A DNA stretch of 15,420 nucleotides from CAVOBC01 sp963693635 (GTDB lineage: Bacteria; Pseudomonadota; Gammaproteobacteria; Pseudomonadales; Azotimanducaceae), in the NCBI GenBank assembly GCA_963693635.1, contig CAVOBC010000078.1:1-15420 (forward strand), written 5' to 3'. The notes under the pieces are model-generated. The model was not told where the DNA came from. It worked only from the letters and a program-made list of their open reading frames with translations, and ran no database searches. Made by a program: the position numbers and the translations under genes. Shown piece after piece: positions 5,992 to 13,563 of the stretch; positions within the stretch are counted from its first letter, which is position 1; each line of letters starts with the position of its first letter.

Positions 5992-7653
5992 ATGCCGCAT
6001 GACCTTATCGTCAGAAATGGCCTCATCGTCGATGGTACCGGCGCCGCACCCTTCAGCGCCGACGTCGCAATAGATCGCGACACCATCACGGCAATCGGTC
6101 GCGTCAACGAGGCCTCAAAAAAGACCATCGATGCGGACGGCGCGGTCGTCACGCCCGGATTCATCGATCTTCATACACACCTCGATGCCCAGATCGGTTG
6201 GGATCCACATCTGACGCCGAGCGCCTGCCATGGCGTCACGACGGCGCTAATGGGCAACTGCGCCGTGACTTTCGCACCCTGCAAACCGACGGATCGGACC
6301 TTCCTGGCCGAGATGATGGAAACCGTGGAGGACATTCCGCGTGAGGCGATTCTGTCCGGGTTACCCTGGGACTGGGAGTCCTACGGCGAGTACCTCGACT
6401 CCGTCGAGCGCATGCGTCCCGGCATCAACCTCACAGGCATGGTCGGTCACGCGGCTATTCGCTATTACGTGATGGGGGAACGCGGCATCGACGAGAACCC
6501 GAACGCCGAGGAGATCCGCCAGATCGCGGAACTCGCCGGTCAATCCGTACGCGATGGCGCAATCGGATTTTCAACCAACCGGCTGCCTCAGCACCGGGTT
6601 CCAGATGGCCGTTCGATCCCCGGGACCTTTGCCGGGGCAGACGAACTGCTCGCGATCGCACGGCAGGTGGGCGCGGCCAACGGCTTGCTGCAGATGGTGC
6701 CCTACTATGACAAGGATGCCATCGCTGGCGACCTCGATCTCATCGGTCAAGCCGCGTTGGCGGGCGATTTACGTGCGCTCTTCAGCGTCACCGAAACCGC
6801 GATGTACCGTTACGACGATCCACACCACATCATCGAGAAGTACCGGAGCAAGGGCGCCAGGATCTACGGTACGACCATCCCGAGGTCCGGCGGTAACATC
6901 TCAAACCTGCAGACCGTGATTCTGTTCCCCGGCTGGGACAAACTCCGGGCGATCGCGCCCGAAGCGCGCTGGGATGCAATTGCCGACGCCGCATTCAGGC
7001 AAGAACTCATCGATGCCGCGAAGAATGAACCTGACAGTCAGCAATTCGCCCGACGTTTGCGCTGGCTCGGCGACGGCGACCGACCCATCTACACACGTCC
7101 CAAAGACGATAATCTCGCGACGATGGCCGACGCCCACGGCGAGCACCCCGCTGAGACCTGGATGCGGCTCACACTCGAAAGCCACGGCGCTGCGTCGTTT
7201 CACATGCCGTTTTTCAATGTCCGTCTCGACGCGCTCGAAACGCTGATGGAACGCGAATGGGTGGTCCCCGGCCTCGGCGACGCCGGGGCACATGTGTCCG
7301 TGATCATGGACTCTGGCTGGCCATCGTTTTACCTCAGCCACTGGGTCCGCGACGAGCAAAAGCTGGACCTCGCGACCGCCATACACCGCATCACGGCACG
7401 ACCCGCGGAAGTCCTCGCCCTTGGCGACCGGGGACGCCTCAAGGAGGGAATGCGCGCTGACATCAATGTGCTTGACATCGACCGGGTCGAAGAACGCCAA
7501 CCCCGAGTCGTGCAGGACTTTCCTCACGGAAAAAGCCGGCTGACGCAACCGGGCGCCGGGTATGTTGCGACCATCGTCAACGGTGAGATTACGCGCCGCG
7601 ACAACGATGCAACCGGGGCGAGATCGGGTCAGGTGTTGCGCTCGACCGACTAG
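5992..7653 (+). CDS. N-acyl-D-amino-acid deacylase family amidohydrolase (AH2)
   Basis: This 553-residue protein is co-linear with AH1 from end to end, sharing for example VTPGFIDLHTHLDAQIGW, MMETVEDIP and PDGRSIPGTFA; roughly half the residues look identical. It is a cytoplasmic amidohydrolase with H61, H63, C90 and D430 as visible metal-site residues. As in AH1, the segments expected to carry the remaining two D-aminoacylase histidines read NGLLQMVPYYD and ALFSVTETAMY. The middle of the barrel (residues about 220-370) diverges most from AH1, so the two may differ in substrate. ATG 5992 has GGAG at 5980-5983. It follows the crotonase by 254 bp of hairpin-rich DNA, so co-transcription is possible but may be modulated. 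Confidence 0.88.
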   Translation: MPHDLIVRNGLIVDGTGAAPFSADVAIDRDTITAIGRVNEASKKTIDADGAVVTPGFIDLHTHLDAQIGWDPHLTPSACHGVTTALMGNCAVTFAPCKPTDRTFLAEMMETVEDIPREAILSGLPWDWESYGEYLDSVERMRPGINLTGMVGHAAIRYYVMGERGIDENPNAEEIRQIAELAGQSVRDGAIGFSTNRLPQHRVPDGRSIPGTFAGADELLAIARQVGAANGLLQMVPYYDKDAIAGDLDLIGQAALAGDLRALFSVTETAMYRYDDPHHIIEKYRSKGARIYGTTIPRSGGNISNLQTVILFPGWDKLRAIAPEARWDAIADAAFRQELIDAAKNEPDSQQFARRLRWLGDGDRPIYTRPKDDNLATMADAHGEHPAETWMRLTLESHGAASFHMPFFNVRLDALETLMEREWVVPGLGDAGAHVSVIMDSGWPSFYLSHWVRDEQKLDLATAIHRITARPAEVLALGDRGRLKEGMRADINVLDIDRVEERQPRVVQDFPHGKSRLTQPGAGYVATIVNGEITRRDNDATGARSGQVLRSTD

Positions 7654-7848
7654 CCGTGAATTTCACGTTCGCTTCGCGGGCCATGCATTCACCTTCGCCT
7701 CTCGAGCCATAAATGGCATCCGGCCCCGGGGTGGGCCCGACGATCTACATTGTTAAGTCGTCTATCTGTCGCGAGCGGGCTGGGGTCCGCGACGCCCGGA
7801 AAAGTGCAGGAGATTATCTTCGACGCCTGACCAGCGCTACGGCCCTAC
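7654..7848. other. Convergent intergenic region
   Basis: This is a 195-bp gap between the 3' ends of AH2 and the molybdopterin subunit. A short palindrome, CGTGAA-T-TTCACG (7655-7667), follows the AH2 stop directly. No T-tract terminator and no gene are evident. Confidence 0.45.
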
Positions 7849-10101
7849 TCAGTCTGTCACCTCGTCATCGAGTGCGACTAACATCTTCTCGGCGGTCACC
7901 GGCAACGACGACATGTGCTTGCCGGTTGCATCAAGAATCGCGTTGACGATTGCCGGGGCGACGCCACTCACCGACTGCTCGCCAATGCCTTTCCCGCCAT
8001 AGGGCGCGGGTCCATCTTCGCGGCTGCGAACGTGCACGGTCGTCAGGGGCGGAATGTCGCGCATGGTCGGCAGCTTGTAGTCGCCAAGGTGCGCATTCAG
8101 CACGTAGCCGTCCTCGATGAGCACCTCCTCCATGAGCGCGTAACCCAGACCCTGGACGAAGCCGCCCTCGACCTGACCCTGGTGTGCAAGCGGATTCAGT
8201 ATCGTGCCGACATCATGACAGGTGACGAAGTGCAATACCTCGATATCGCCGGTCTCCGGATCAACCGCAACCTCCGCGCACTGGGCAGTAAACACGGTCG
8301 CGTCAATCACCGGTGCAGTGAAATTGCACTCACTGCTAACCACCTCACCGATCTCGCCAACCACGGCGGCGAGTGAGCGGCCGTCCTGGCCCGGGCTGCC
8401 GATGGACTCGCCGGTAAAATCGATCGAGTCGAGCGCCCATCCATACTTGTTCGCCGCGTACCCGGCGATCTGCGAGCGCACCCCTCCCGCTGCTTCAAAC
8501 GCAGCATTGCCACCCGCATTCGTTATCCGCGCACCGCCAACACCACCGTCATTCGGCAGTGCATCAGTGTTCCACGTCTCGATGTCGATCTCATCGTAGG
8601 GAACCCCCAACTGCTCCCCCACAACCTGCCTTAGCATCGTGTAGAAGCCCGAACCGGTGTCGCGTAACGAAATCGACAGCGTCACCTTGCCGCTCATGCT
8701 CACCGTGACGCGCGCAGTGCAGATGCCGCCACCGGTTCCACGCTCACAAACCGAAAAGCCCATGCCCCGCAGGCGCCCGTCAGGCGTCGATTTCAGTCGC
8801 TCCCGATAGCCGCTCGTCACCGCTGCCTGCTCCAGCACCTGCAGGGCCATCGGGTCGCGCCAAATCTTGCCGAGGGGCGACGCGTCACCTTCACGCACCA
8901 TGTTCTGCAGCCGAAAGTCGAGCGGGTCCATGCCAACGCGCCTCGCAACCACGTCAACATGGGTCTCACTCGCAAAGACCGACTGCGGGTCGCCCGGGCT
9001 GCGCATGGATCCGCACGGCACCTGATTGGTGTACACCATCCGCGTCCGGATCGCGGCATGCTCCATCCGGTACGGCCCAAGGCAGCGTGGACCGTATGAC
9101 ACGCCCTTACCCGGCCTGAAAGCACCGAACGCGCCACTGTCAAAAAGGAGGTCTGCAGACCGCGCCGTGATCCTGCCGTCCTTCGTGATGCCGGTCTTGA
9201 GTGTAAATACGCCGCCGTGGCGAGGATTACCTGCAATCAACTCCTCGGTGTAGTCCATGGTCATCAGGACCGGCCGGCCGCTTGCAGACGCAAGCGCCCA
9301 CGCGGCATGGGTATCCATGAAGCCGCCCTTGCCGCCAAAGTCGCCGCCAATCGGATTCGGCATTACGGTGACGCGCTCGATCGCAAGACCGATGCCTTCA
9401 GCGACCTGCTTTCTAAGATCGAACGGTGCTTTGCTGTTTGCCCACAACTGCACCTGCCCATCCGCGGTGATATTGACGAGGCACGCATGCGGCTCGATGT
9501 AGCCCTGATGCTGCCGTTGGGTGCGGTGGGTGGTTTCAATGACCAGATCGGCCTCGCCGAATCCGGCTTCCACATCGCCCTTGCCCCAATGACTCACCGC
9601 CATCACATTGGCATGCTCCCGCGGGCCCTCGACGCGTCCGACATACGTGTCGAATTCGGGATGCAGGACATGCGCTCCGGGTGCAATCGAGTCGACAGGG
9701 TCGAGTACGGGCGCGTCGTATACGTCGTAGTCCACCTCAATCAGGCTGAGGGCCTGATCCGCAATGTTGCGCGTTTCGGCCGCGACTGCTGCGACCTTCT
9801 GGCCGGCAAAAAGTACCTCATCGCGGGCGAGCGGTGGCAGATCACGCAGGAAGCGACCAACTCGAACGTCAGGCAGGTCGGCAGCCGTGACGACAGCGTG
9901 CACGCCGGGCAAGTCTCGCGCCACAGACACATCGAGAGACACAATCCGCCCCAGGGCAATCGGCGATCGCAACGCCCTTCCGACTAACATGCCTGGCAGC
10001 CTCAGATCAGCGGGATAACGCGCTTGACCGCGCAGCTTCTCCGGCCCCTCAGCACGCCCCAGCGGCTTGCCAATATACGTTCTGTCCCGCATTTCACTCA
10101 T
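7849..10101 (-). CDS. Molybdenum hydroxylase large (molybdopterin-binding) subunit
   Basis: This 750-residue catalytic subunit of the xanthine dehydrogenase / aldehyde oxidase / CO dehydrogenase family hydroxylates its substrate with water at a Mo centre. The N-terminal domain opens with YIGKPLGRAEGPEKLRGQARY. The cofactor-binding part follows, with GGDFGGKGG (252-260), a loop reading GSMRSPGDPQ (R367) and GIGEQS near the end, where E708 matches the conserved catalytic glutamate. The form I CO dehydrogenase loop AYRCSFR is absent, so CO oxidation is unlikely; an N-heterocycle, aldehyde or CoA-aromatic substrate is possible. ATG 10101 lies 4 nt after the CoxG-like stop, with GGAG at the end of that gene. 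It is the last gene of a four-gene operon. No maturation gene is seen. Confidence 0.92.
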   Translation of the reverse strand: MSEMRDRTYIGKPLGRAEGPEKLRGQARYPADLRLPGMLVGRALRSPIALGRIVSLDVSVARDLPGVHAVVTAADLPDVRVGRFLRDLPPLARDEVLFAGQKVAAVAAETRNIADQALSLIEVDYDVYDAPVLDPVDSIAPGAHVLHPEFDTYVGRVEGPREHANVMAVSHWGKGDVEAGFGEADLVIETTHRTQRQHQGYIEPHACLVNITADGQVQLWANSKAPFDLRKQVAEGIGLAIERVTVMPNPIGGDFGGKGGFMDTHAAWALASASGRPVLMTMDYTEELIAGNPRHGGVFTLKTGITKDGRITARSADLLFDSGAFGAFRPGKGVSYGPRCLGPYRMEHAAIRTRMVYTNQVPCGSMRSPGDPQSVFASETHVDVVARRVGMDPLDFRLQNMVREGDASPLGKIWRDPMALQVLEQAAVTSGYRERLKSTPDGRLRGMGFSVCERGTGGGICTARVTVSMSGKVTLSISLRDTGSGFYTMLRQVVGEQLGVPYDEIDIETWNTDALPNDGGVGGARITNAGGNAAFEAAGGVRSQIAGYAANKYGWALDSIDFTGESIGSPGQDGRSLAAVVGEIGEVVSSECNFTAPVIDATVFTAQCAEVAVDPETGDIEVLHFVTCHDVGTILNPLAHQGQVEGGFVQGLGYALMEEVLIEDGYVLNAHLGDYKLPTMRDIPPLTTVHVRSREDGPAPYGGKGIGEQSVSGVAPAIVNAILDATGKHMSSLPVTAEKMLVALDDEVTD

Positions 10102-10105
10102 CGAT

Positions 10106-10585
10106 TCACTCCACCCGGGCAGCGCCCGAATCTACTTCAACAAACACTCGCTCGCCCACTTTGCGAGCAAAGTCCGCGAGCATTACAGATACCTTTTTCT
10201 TGATCAGCGGCCGGCCCAGTTCGCCAATGCGGCCAAGGAACGTCGTTTGCAAACGTATCGACAGCCGCGTCTTTGCCGGTTCGATTTCAGCCAGAACCAT
10301 AGTCAGGCTCGCCTTGAAGCCGCCACCCATTCGGGCATCCCGCGCCTGCGCTTCAAGCACGCCGGTCAACGTTTCAGCATCGCGTGCAGTCACACGAACA
10401 TCGCCTTTAAAACGAAGCTTAACGGGACCCATCCGCACCAGCAGGGCCCCGGTATAGTGATCTTCGGCAACGACTGCGACGTCCTCCGCACCGTCCATGC
10501 ACGCCGCTACCTGGTGCACATCCATCAAGAGTTCCCACAGGCTCGATGCCGCCGCTTGCAGTTGAAACGTCTCCTCAAACTCCAT
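10106..10585 (-). CDS. CoxG-like SRPBCC-family protein
   Basis: This 159-residue protein resembles carbon monoxide dehydrogenase subunit G: an early DVHQVAACMDGAED stretch (the family usually has a DPxxVAxxxPG-type motif), a central beta-rich part including GPVKLRFKGDVRV, and a C-terminal helix with ADFARKVGERVF. SRPBCC proteins form a deep hydrophobic pocket. CoxG homologues have been linked to membrane anchoring of, or quinone delivery to, molybdenum hydroxylases. There is no membrane segment or long tail here, so membrane recruitment is not obvious from this protein alone. ATG 10585 overlaps the end of the FAD-subunit gene by 11 bp, which implies translational coupling. Confidence 0.85.
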   Translation of the reverse strand: MEFEETFQLQAAASSLWELLMDVHQVAACMDGAEDVAVVAEDHYTGALLVRMGPVKLRFKGDVRVTARDAETLTGVLEAQARDARMGGGFKASLTMVLAEIEPAKTRLSIRLQTTFLGRIGELGRPLIKKKVSVMLADFARKVGERVFVEVDSGAARVE

Positions 10586-11447
10586 CGAATATCCCGGCCG
10601 CCTGCGCCGCCGAGGTCAGCACGCGCCGCACCCAGACCGCGGCCATGCGCCGCTTGTAAGCGGCCGAGCCGCGCGTATCGTCGAGCGGATCGGTACTCGC
10701 CGCCGCGCTTGCCGCCGCTGCTTCCGCAATGGCGGCATCGATGCGCCGCAGGTCGAGCAACGCCTCGGCTTCCTGACAGCGGATGATCGTTGGCCCGACA
10801 CTGCCGAGGCAGATCCGTGCTGCAGCGCACACGCCGTCCACGACGTCGAGTCGAACCGCGACACTGACACACGCGTAGTCCTCAAGGCTGCGGGGTGCAA
10901 ATTTGTGAAACCGGGCTGCACCCGGTTGCGGCAATGGCACCGCGACGGCATGCACCAGTTCGTCGCGGGCAAGGGTTGTTTCATAATAGTCGGTGTAGAA
11001 CGACCCGAGCGGCACACGGCGCGCCTGCCCGCGCTTTCGAATCAACACCTCAGCGTCGAGCGCAGTGAGCGTTACCGGCGTGTCCTGGTTGGGATCGCCG
11101 TGGGCGATGGCGCCACCGATGGTCGCCATGTGGCGGATGCGCGGACTCGCGACCTCTTGCAATGTGGCCGGCAGCACCGGCCACTGGCCGGCGACGAGCG
11201 GACTCGCTTCGATGTCGCGCAGCGTCGTCATCGCTTTCAGACAGAGTTCGCCGTCACACATCTCGATGCCGGACAGCCCCTCGACCCGATGCAGGCTGAT
11301 CAACGTTTCAGGGCTCGCGAGGCGCTGCTTCATCAGATTGAGAATGCCGGTACCGCCCGCGATGAGTCGCGTGTCGTCACCCGCCTCGGCGAGCATCTCC
11401 AGCAGTTCTGACTCGCTCTCGGGGCTCAGCAGGTTAAACGGCCTCAA
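10575..11447 (-). CDS. Molybdenum hydroxylase medium (FAD-binding) subunit
   Basis: This 290-residue subunit carries FAD and passes electrons between the iron-sulfur clusters and the external acceptor. I chose TTG 11447 because the protein then begins MRPFNLLSPES, matching the family's typical opening, and AGGAG lies 7 nt before it. The reading frame extends 26 codons further upstream, but that part lies inside the 2Fe-2S gene. FAD motifs are LIAGGTGILNLMKQR near residue 35 and ATIGGAIAHGDPNQD near residue 105, followed by the CODH-type C-terminal domain. The TTG shares TTGA with the stop of the preceding gene, so the two subunits are probably made by coupled translation in a fixed ratio. Confidence 0.9.
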   Translation of the reverse strand: MRPFNLLSPESESELLEMLAEAGDDTRLIAGGTGILNLMKQRLASPETLISLHRVEGLSGIEMCDGELCLKAMTTLRDIEASPLVAGQWPVLPATLQEVASPRIRHMATIGGAIAHGDPNQDTPVTLTALDAEVLIRKRGQARRVPLGSFYTDYYETTLARDELVHAVAVPLPQPGAARFHKFAPRSLEDYACVSVAVRLDVVDGVCAAARICLGSVGPTIIRCQEAEALLDLRRIDAAIAEAAAASAAASTDPLDDTRGSAAYKRRMAAVWVRRVLTSAAQAAGIFDGV

Positions 11448-11929
11448 GCGCCATCTCCTGGCACTTGCTCTAGCCCGGCAGCCGCCGCTCTTATCGCATC
11501 CACGATCTTGTAATAGCCCGTGCAACGACAGAGATTACCCATCATGTAGTGCTTGATCTCGTCATCCGACGGGTTGGGGTTTTCATCAAGCAACGCCTTG
11601 GTCGCGAGAACCATACCAGGCGTACAGATGCCGCACTGGAACCCGCCCTGATCAACAAAGGCCTGTTGAATTGGATGTAATGATTCGCCGGCCAGGCCTT
11701 CGATGGTACAGATCGACATGCCATCACAGCGAACGGCAAGAAGCAGACAGGCGCTCGCCGGCTTGCCTTCGACCAACACGGTGCAAGCGCCACAAACCCC
11801 GACGCTGCAGCCCTCCTTGGGGCCGGTAATGTCAAGGTCGTTGCGAAGACAATCGAGCAACAGCCGCTCGGCTGGAACTGCGAGGTCATGCACCACGCCG
11901 TTAACCGTCATTGAGATCTCGTGTTCCAC
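11444..11929 (-). CDS. Molybdenum hydroxylase small (2Fe-2S) subunit
   Basis: This 161-residue electron-transfer subunit has two [2Fe-2S] clusters. The N-terminal plant-ferredoxin-like domain has C41, C46, C49 and C61 (GCSVGVCGACTVLVEG, then SAC). The C-terminal helical domain has C99, C102, C134 and C136 (QCGICTPGM and LCRCTGYYKI). All eight ligands are present and Q98, next to the molybdopterin in known structures, is conserved. The start is GTG 11929 with GGAGG 5 nt upstream. It is the first gene of the minus-strand operon and is divergent from the Fe(II) oxygenase; the order small-medium-CoxG-large is a known layout in this family. Confidence 0.95.
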   Translation of the reverse strand: MEHEISMTVNGVVHDLAVPAERLLLDCLRNDLDITGPKEGCSVGVCGACTVLVEGKPASACLLLAVRCDGMSICTIEGLAGESLHPIQQAFVDQGGFQCGICTPGMVLATKALLDENPNPSDDEIKHYMMGNLCRCTGYYKIVDAIRAAAAGLEQVPGDGA

Positions 11930-12175
11930 CCCACCTCCCTAGCAATCCGTTGAGACAGGCACACATGCCTGCAAAACCCGACTGGAACGTTCGCTGCCAA
12001 ACTGCACGGCACACTCCGCCAGGACACCCTGCCCGGAACACTCTGCCCGGAAGACCGAACCTGTGTGCGCCTGACATCCTGCGCGCAGGCGTGCGACTAG
12101 AATAGCGAATGTCCGGCATAAATGTCCGAATCGGTGGAGGCCAGTCACGCAATGAGGTTCGCGGCGCGAGGGCAA

Positions 12176-12203
12176 TTGAGGTCTCGGAAGGGACCTCTAT
12201 AAT
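12176..12203 (+). promoter_or_regulatory. Sigma70-type promoter with a palindrome in its spacer
   Basis: A perfect -10 box TATAAT (12198-12203) lies 16 bp after TTGAGG (12176-12181), a four-of-six match to the -35 box. The spacer contains GAGGTC (12178-12183) and GACCTC (12192-12197), perfect 6-bp arms 8 bp apart, an arrangement expected of a repressor or MerR-like activator site. Transcription would start near 12210, giving a leader of about 260 nt before the oxygenase. Confidence 0.55.
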
Positions 12204-12294
12204 CGCTTAACTGAGGACCCATTTGTTGCGTCTGCGCATTTTTCTCGACATCAGCGGTCAGAGATATAGATCGCGCATTTCCATGACCCTTGCA

Positions 12295-12328
12295 GATGGC
12301 TCTGGGAGATGGCTCTGGGAGATGGTCC
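12295..12328. repeat. 13-bp tandem repeat in the oxygenase leader
   Basis: GATGGCTCTGGGA is repeated at 12295-12307 and 12308-12320, and a partial third unit (GATGGTCC) follows. It lies within the predicted leader transcript. Confidence 0.85.
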
Positions 12329-12349
12329 TGTTAGATTGACCGCTCTCGC

Positions 12350-12475
12350 ATGAATTGTTCCAAATCCGTCTTTTCGTCCCGGCACTGCACTCATCCAGTC
12401 CCCGAGGAGTGGCCCATCGCCCTTTACACTCTGAACACCCCCAACACGCCCGTGCACGTCAGGTCGATGCGGTGA
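12350..12475 (+). CDS. Possible 41-codon leader ORF overlapping the oxygenase start
   Basis: ATG 12350 opens a 41-codon frame whose TGA stop overlaps the GTG start of the oxygenase as GTGA (12472-12475). The protein begins MNCSKSVFSSRHCTHPVPEE and resembles nothing I know. Most third codon positions are G or C (about 32 of 41), more than in the overlapping in-frame extension of the oxygenase. No good Shine-Dalgarno precedes it. If translated, it would deliver ribosomes to the oxygenase, whose own site is weak. It may be a chance frame. Confidence 0.3.
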   Translation: MNCSKSVFSSRHCTHPVPEEWPIALYTLNTPNTPVHVRSMR

Positions 12476-13464
12476 CGTCCCGCATCAAGCACATCCCTGT
12501 CGTGGACTTCGCCGCGCTTGGCAGCGAAACAGGCAGTCAATCTGCCCTTAGCGCTGCCTGCGAGTCCTGGGGCTTCTTCCAGCTCGTCAACCACGGCATC
12601 GATCCAGCCGAGCGAGAGCGGTTCCTGGATGCGCTGCAGCAGTTTTTCGCCCTGTCGCCCTACGCCAAGAACGGCGTACGAAGGACCCGCGAAAACGCCT
12701 GGGGCTACTACGACAACGAACTGACGAAGAACCGCAGGGACTGGAAGGAGATTTTCGATGTCGGCCACGCGCAGACCGACAACGCGCATCAGCCCCAGTG
12801 GCCGCCGCTCCCAGGCTTTCAGGAACTCATGCTCGATTGGTTCAACCGTTGCGAGTCGATCAGCAGACGGCTCCTCACACACATCTGTACGGCACTCGGT
12901 GTCCCGGCGGCGAGCCTCGACGGCTTCTTTGAACCATCCAACTCAAGCTTTCTGCGGCTGAATCACTATCCGATTTGTCCCGACCCCGCCGATCCTGCCA
13001 TCGATAACCGTACCGTCGAGGACGAAAGGCGCGAACCGCTGCAGGGGCATCTCGGCATTCACCCCCATACGGACTCCGGCGCGCTTACGGTGCTTGTCCA
13101 GGACCGGGTCGCGGGATTGCAGGTTCAGTACGCAGGCGGCTGGTCGACGGTTGTGCCCGAAGACAACGCGCTCATCATCAACATCGGAGACCTCATGCAG
13201 GTCTGGTCCAACGACCGCTTCCGCGCACCGGTCCACCGCGTGCTCGCAAATGCCCACCGCGCCCGATTCAGTGCGCCTTTTTTCTTCAACCCCGCATTCA
13301 CGGCAAACTGCATCCCACTCACGCAAGACGAGGCCCCGCAGTACCGCAGACTCAACTGGGGTGAGTTTCGACAATCCCGCGCAGCGGGCGATTACGCCGA
13401 TCTCGGTCATGAAATCCAGGTATCGGATTTCCTGATCTCGAAGCCGGCCGATCATCAACGCTGA
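12472..13464 (+). CDS. Isopenicillin-N-synthase-family Fe(II) / 2-oxoglutarate-type oxygenase
   Basis: From GTG 12472 the protein has 330 residues and begins MTSRIKHIPVVDFAALG, the usual DIOX_N opening. The double-stranded beta-helix iron site is intact: H199 and D201 in HTDSG and H255 in APVHRVL, with R265 and S267 (RFS) in the position that binds the co-substrate carboxylate. The 56-residue gap between H199 and H255 equals that in fungal isopenicillin N synthase. The name reflects family only; such bacterial enzymes mostly use 2-oxoglutarate and hydroxylate or desaturate small molecules. An in-frame TTG at 12355 would add 39 residues not typical of the family. It lies divergent from the molybdenum hydroxylase operon and 99 bp before the peptidase. 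Confidence 0.88.
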   Translation: MTSRIKHIPVVDFAALGSETGSQSALSAACESWGFFQLVNHGIDPAERERFLDALQQFFALSPYAKNGVRRTRENAWGYYDNELTKNRRDWKEIFDVGHAQTDNAHQPQWPPLPGFQELMLDWFNRCESISRRLLTHICTALGVPAASLDGFFEPSNSSFLRLNHYPICPDPADPAIDNRTVEDERREPLQGHLGIHPHTDSGALTVLVQDRVAGLQVQYAGGWSTVVPEDNALIINIGDLMQVWSNDRFRAPVHRVLANAHRARFSAPFFFNPAFTANCIPLTQDEAPQYRRLNWGEFRQSRAAGDYADLGHEIQVSDFLISKPADHQR

Positions 13465-13563
13465 TGCACGCATGAAACATGTTGGGGATGATCGCTTCCT
13501 TGCACTCAAATAATCCACTTGCACTATCCAGCCGCGACGACGCGCACCCTGAAGGAACCCTCG

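Larger units (their letters stand above)
11930..12349. other. Divergent intergenic region rich in short direct repeats
   Basis: This stretch separates the molybdenum hydroxylase operon from the Fe(II) oxygenase and its possible leader ORF. It contains three sets of short repeats: a roughly 14-bp one at 12024-12051 (ACACCCTGCCCGGA then ACACTCTGCCCGGA), AATGTCCG twice at 13-bp spacing (12108-12128), and a 13-bp tandem at 12295-12320. It also holds a good plus-strand promoter near 12176-12203. I found no protein-coding frame and no confident minus-strand promoter for the hydroxylase operon. Confidence 0.55.

Noticed and set aside
6901..7548. 215-residue minus-strand open frame
   Set aside because: It is the complement of the conserved C-terminal half of AH2, and its sequence matches nothing known.
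9217..9987. 256-residue plus-strand open frame within the molybdopterin subunit gene
   Set aside because: It is antisense to a clearly conserved subunit and its translation has no recognisable motif; long antisense frames are common in GC-rich genes.
7849..10101. Large subunit as CO dehydrogenase CoxL
   Set aside because: The diagnostic AYRCSFR loop is missing; the corresponding loop reads GSMRSPGDPQ.
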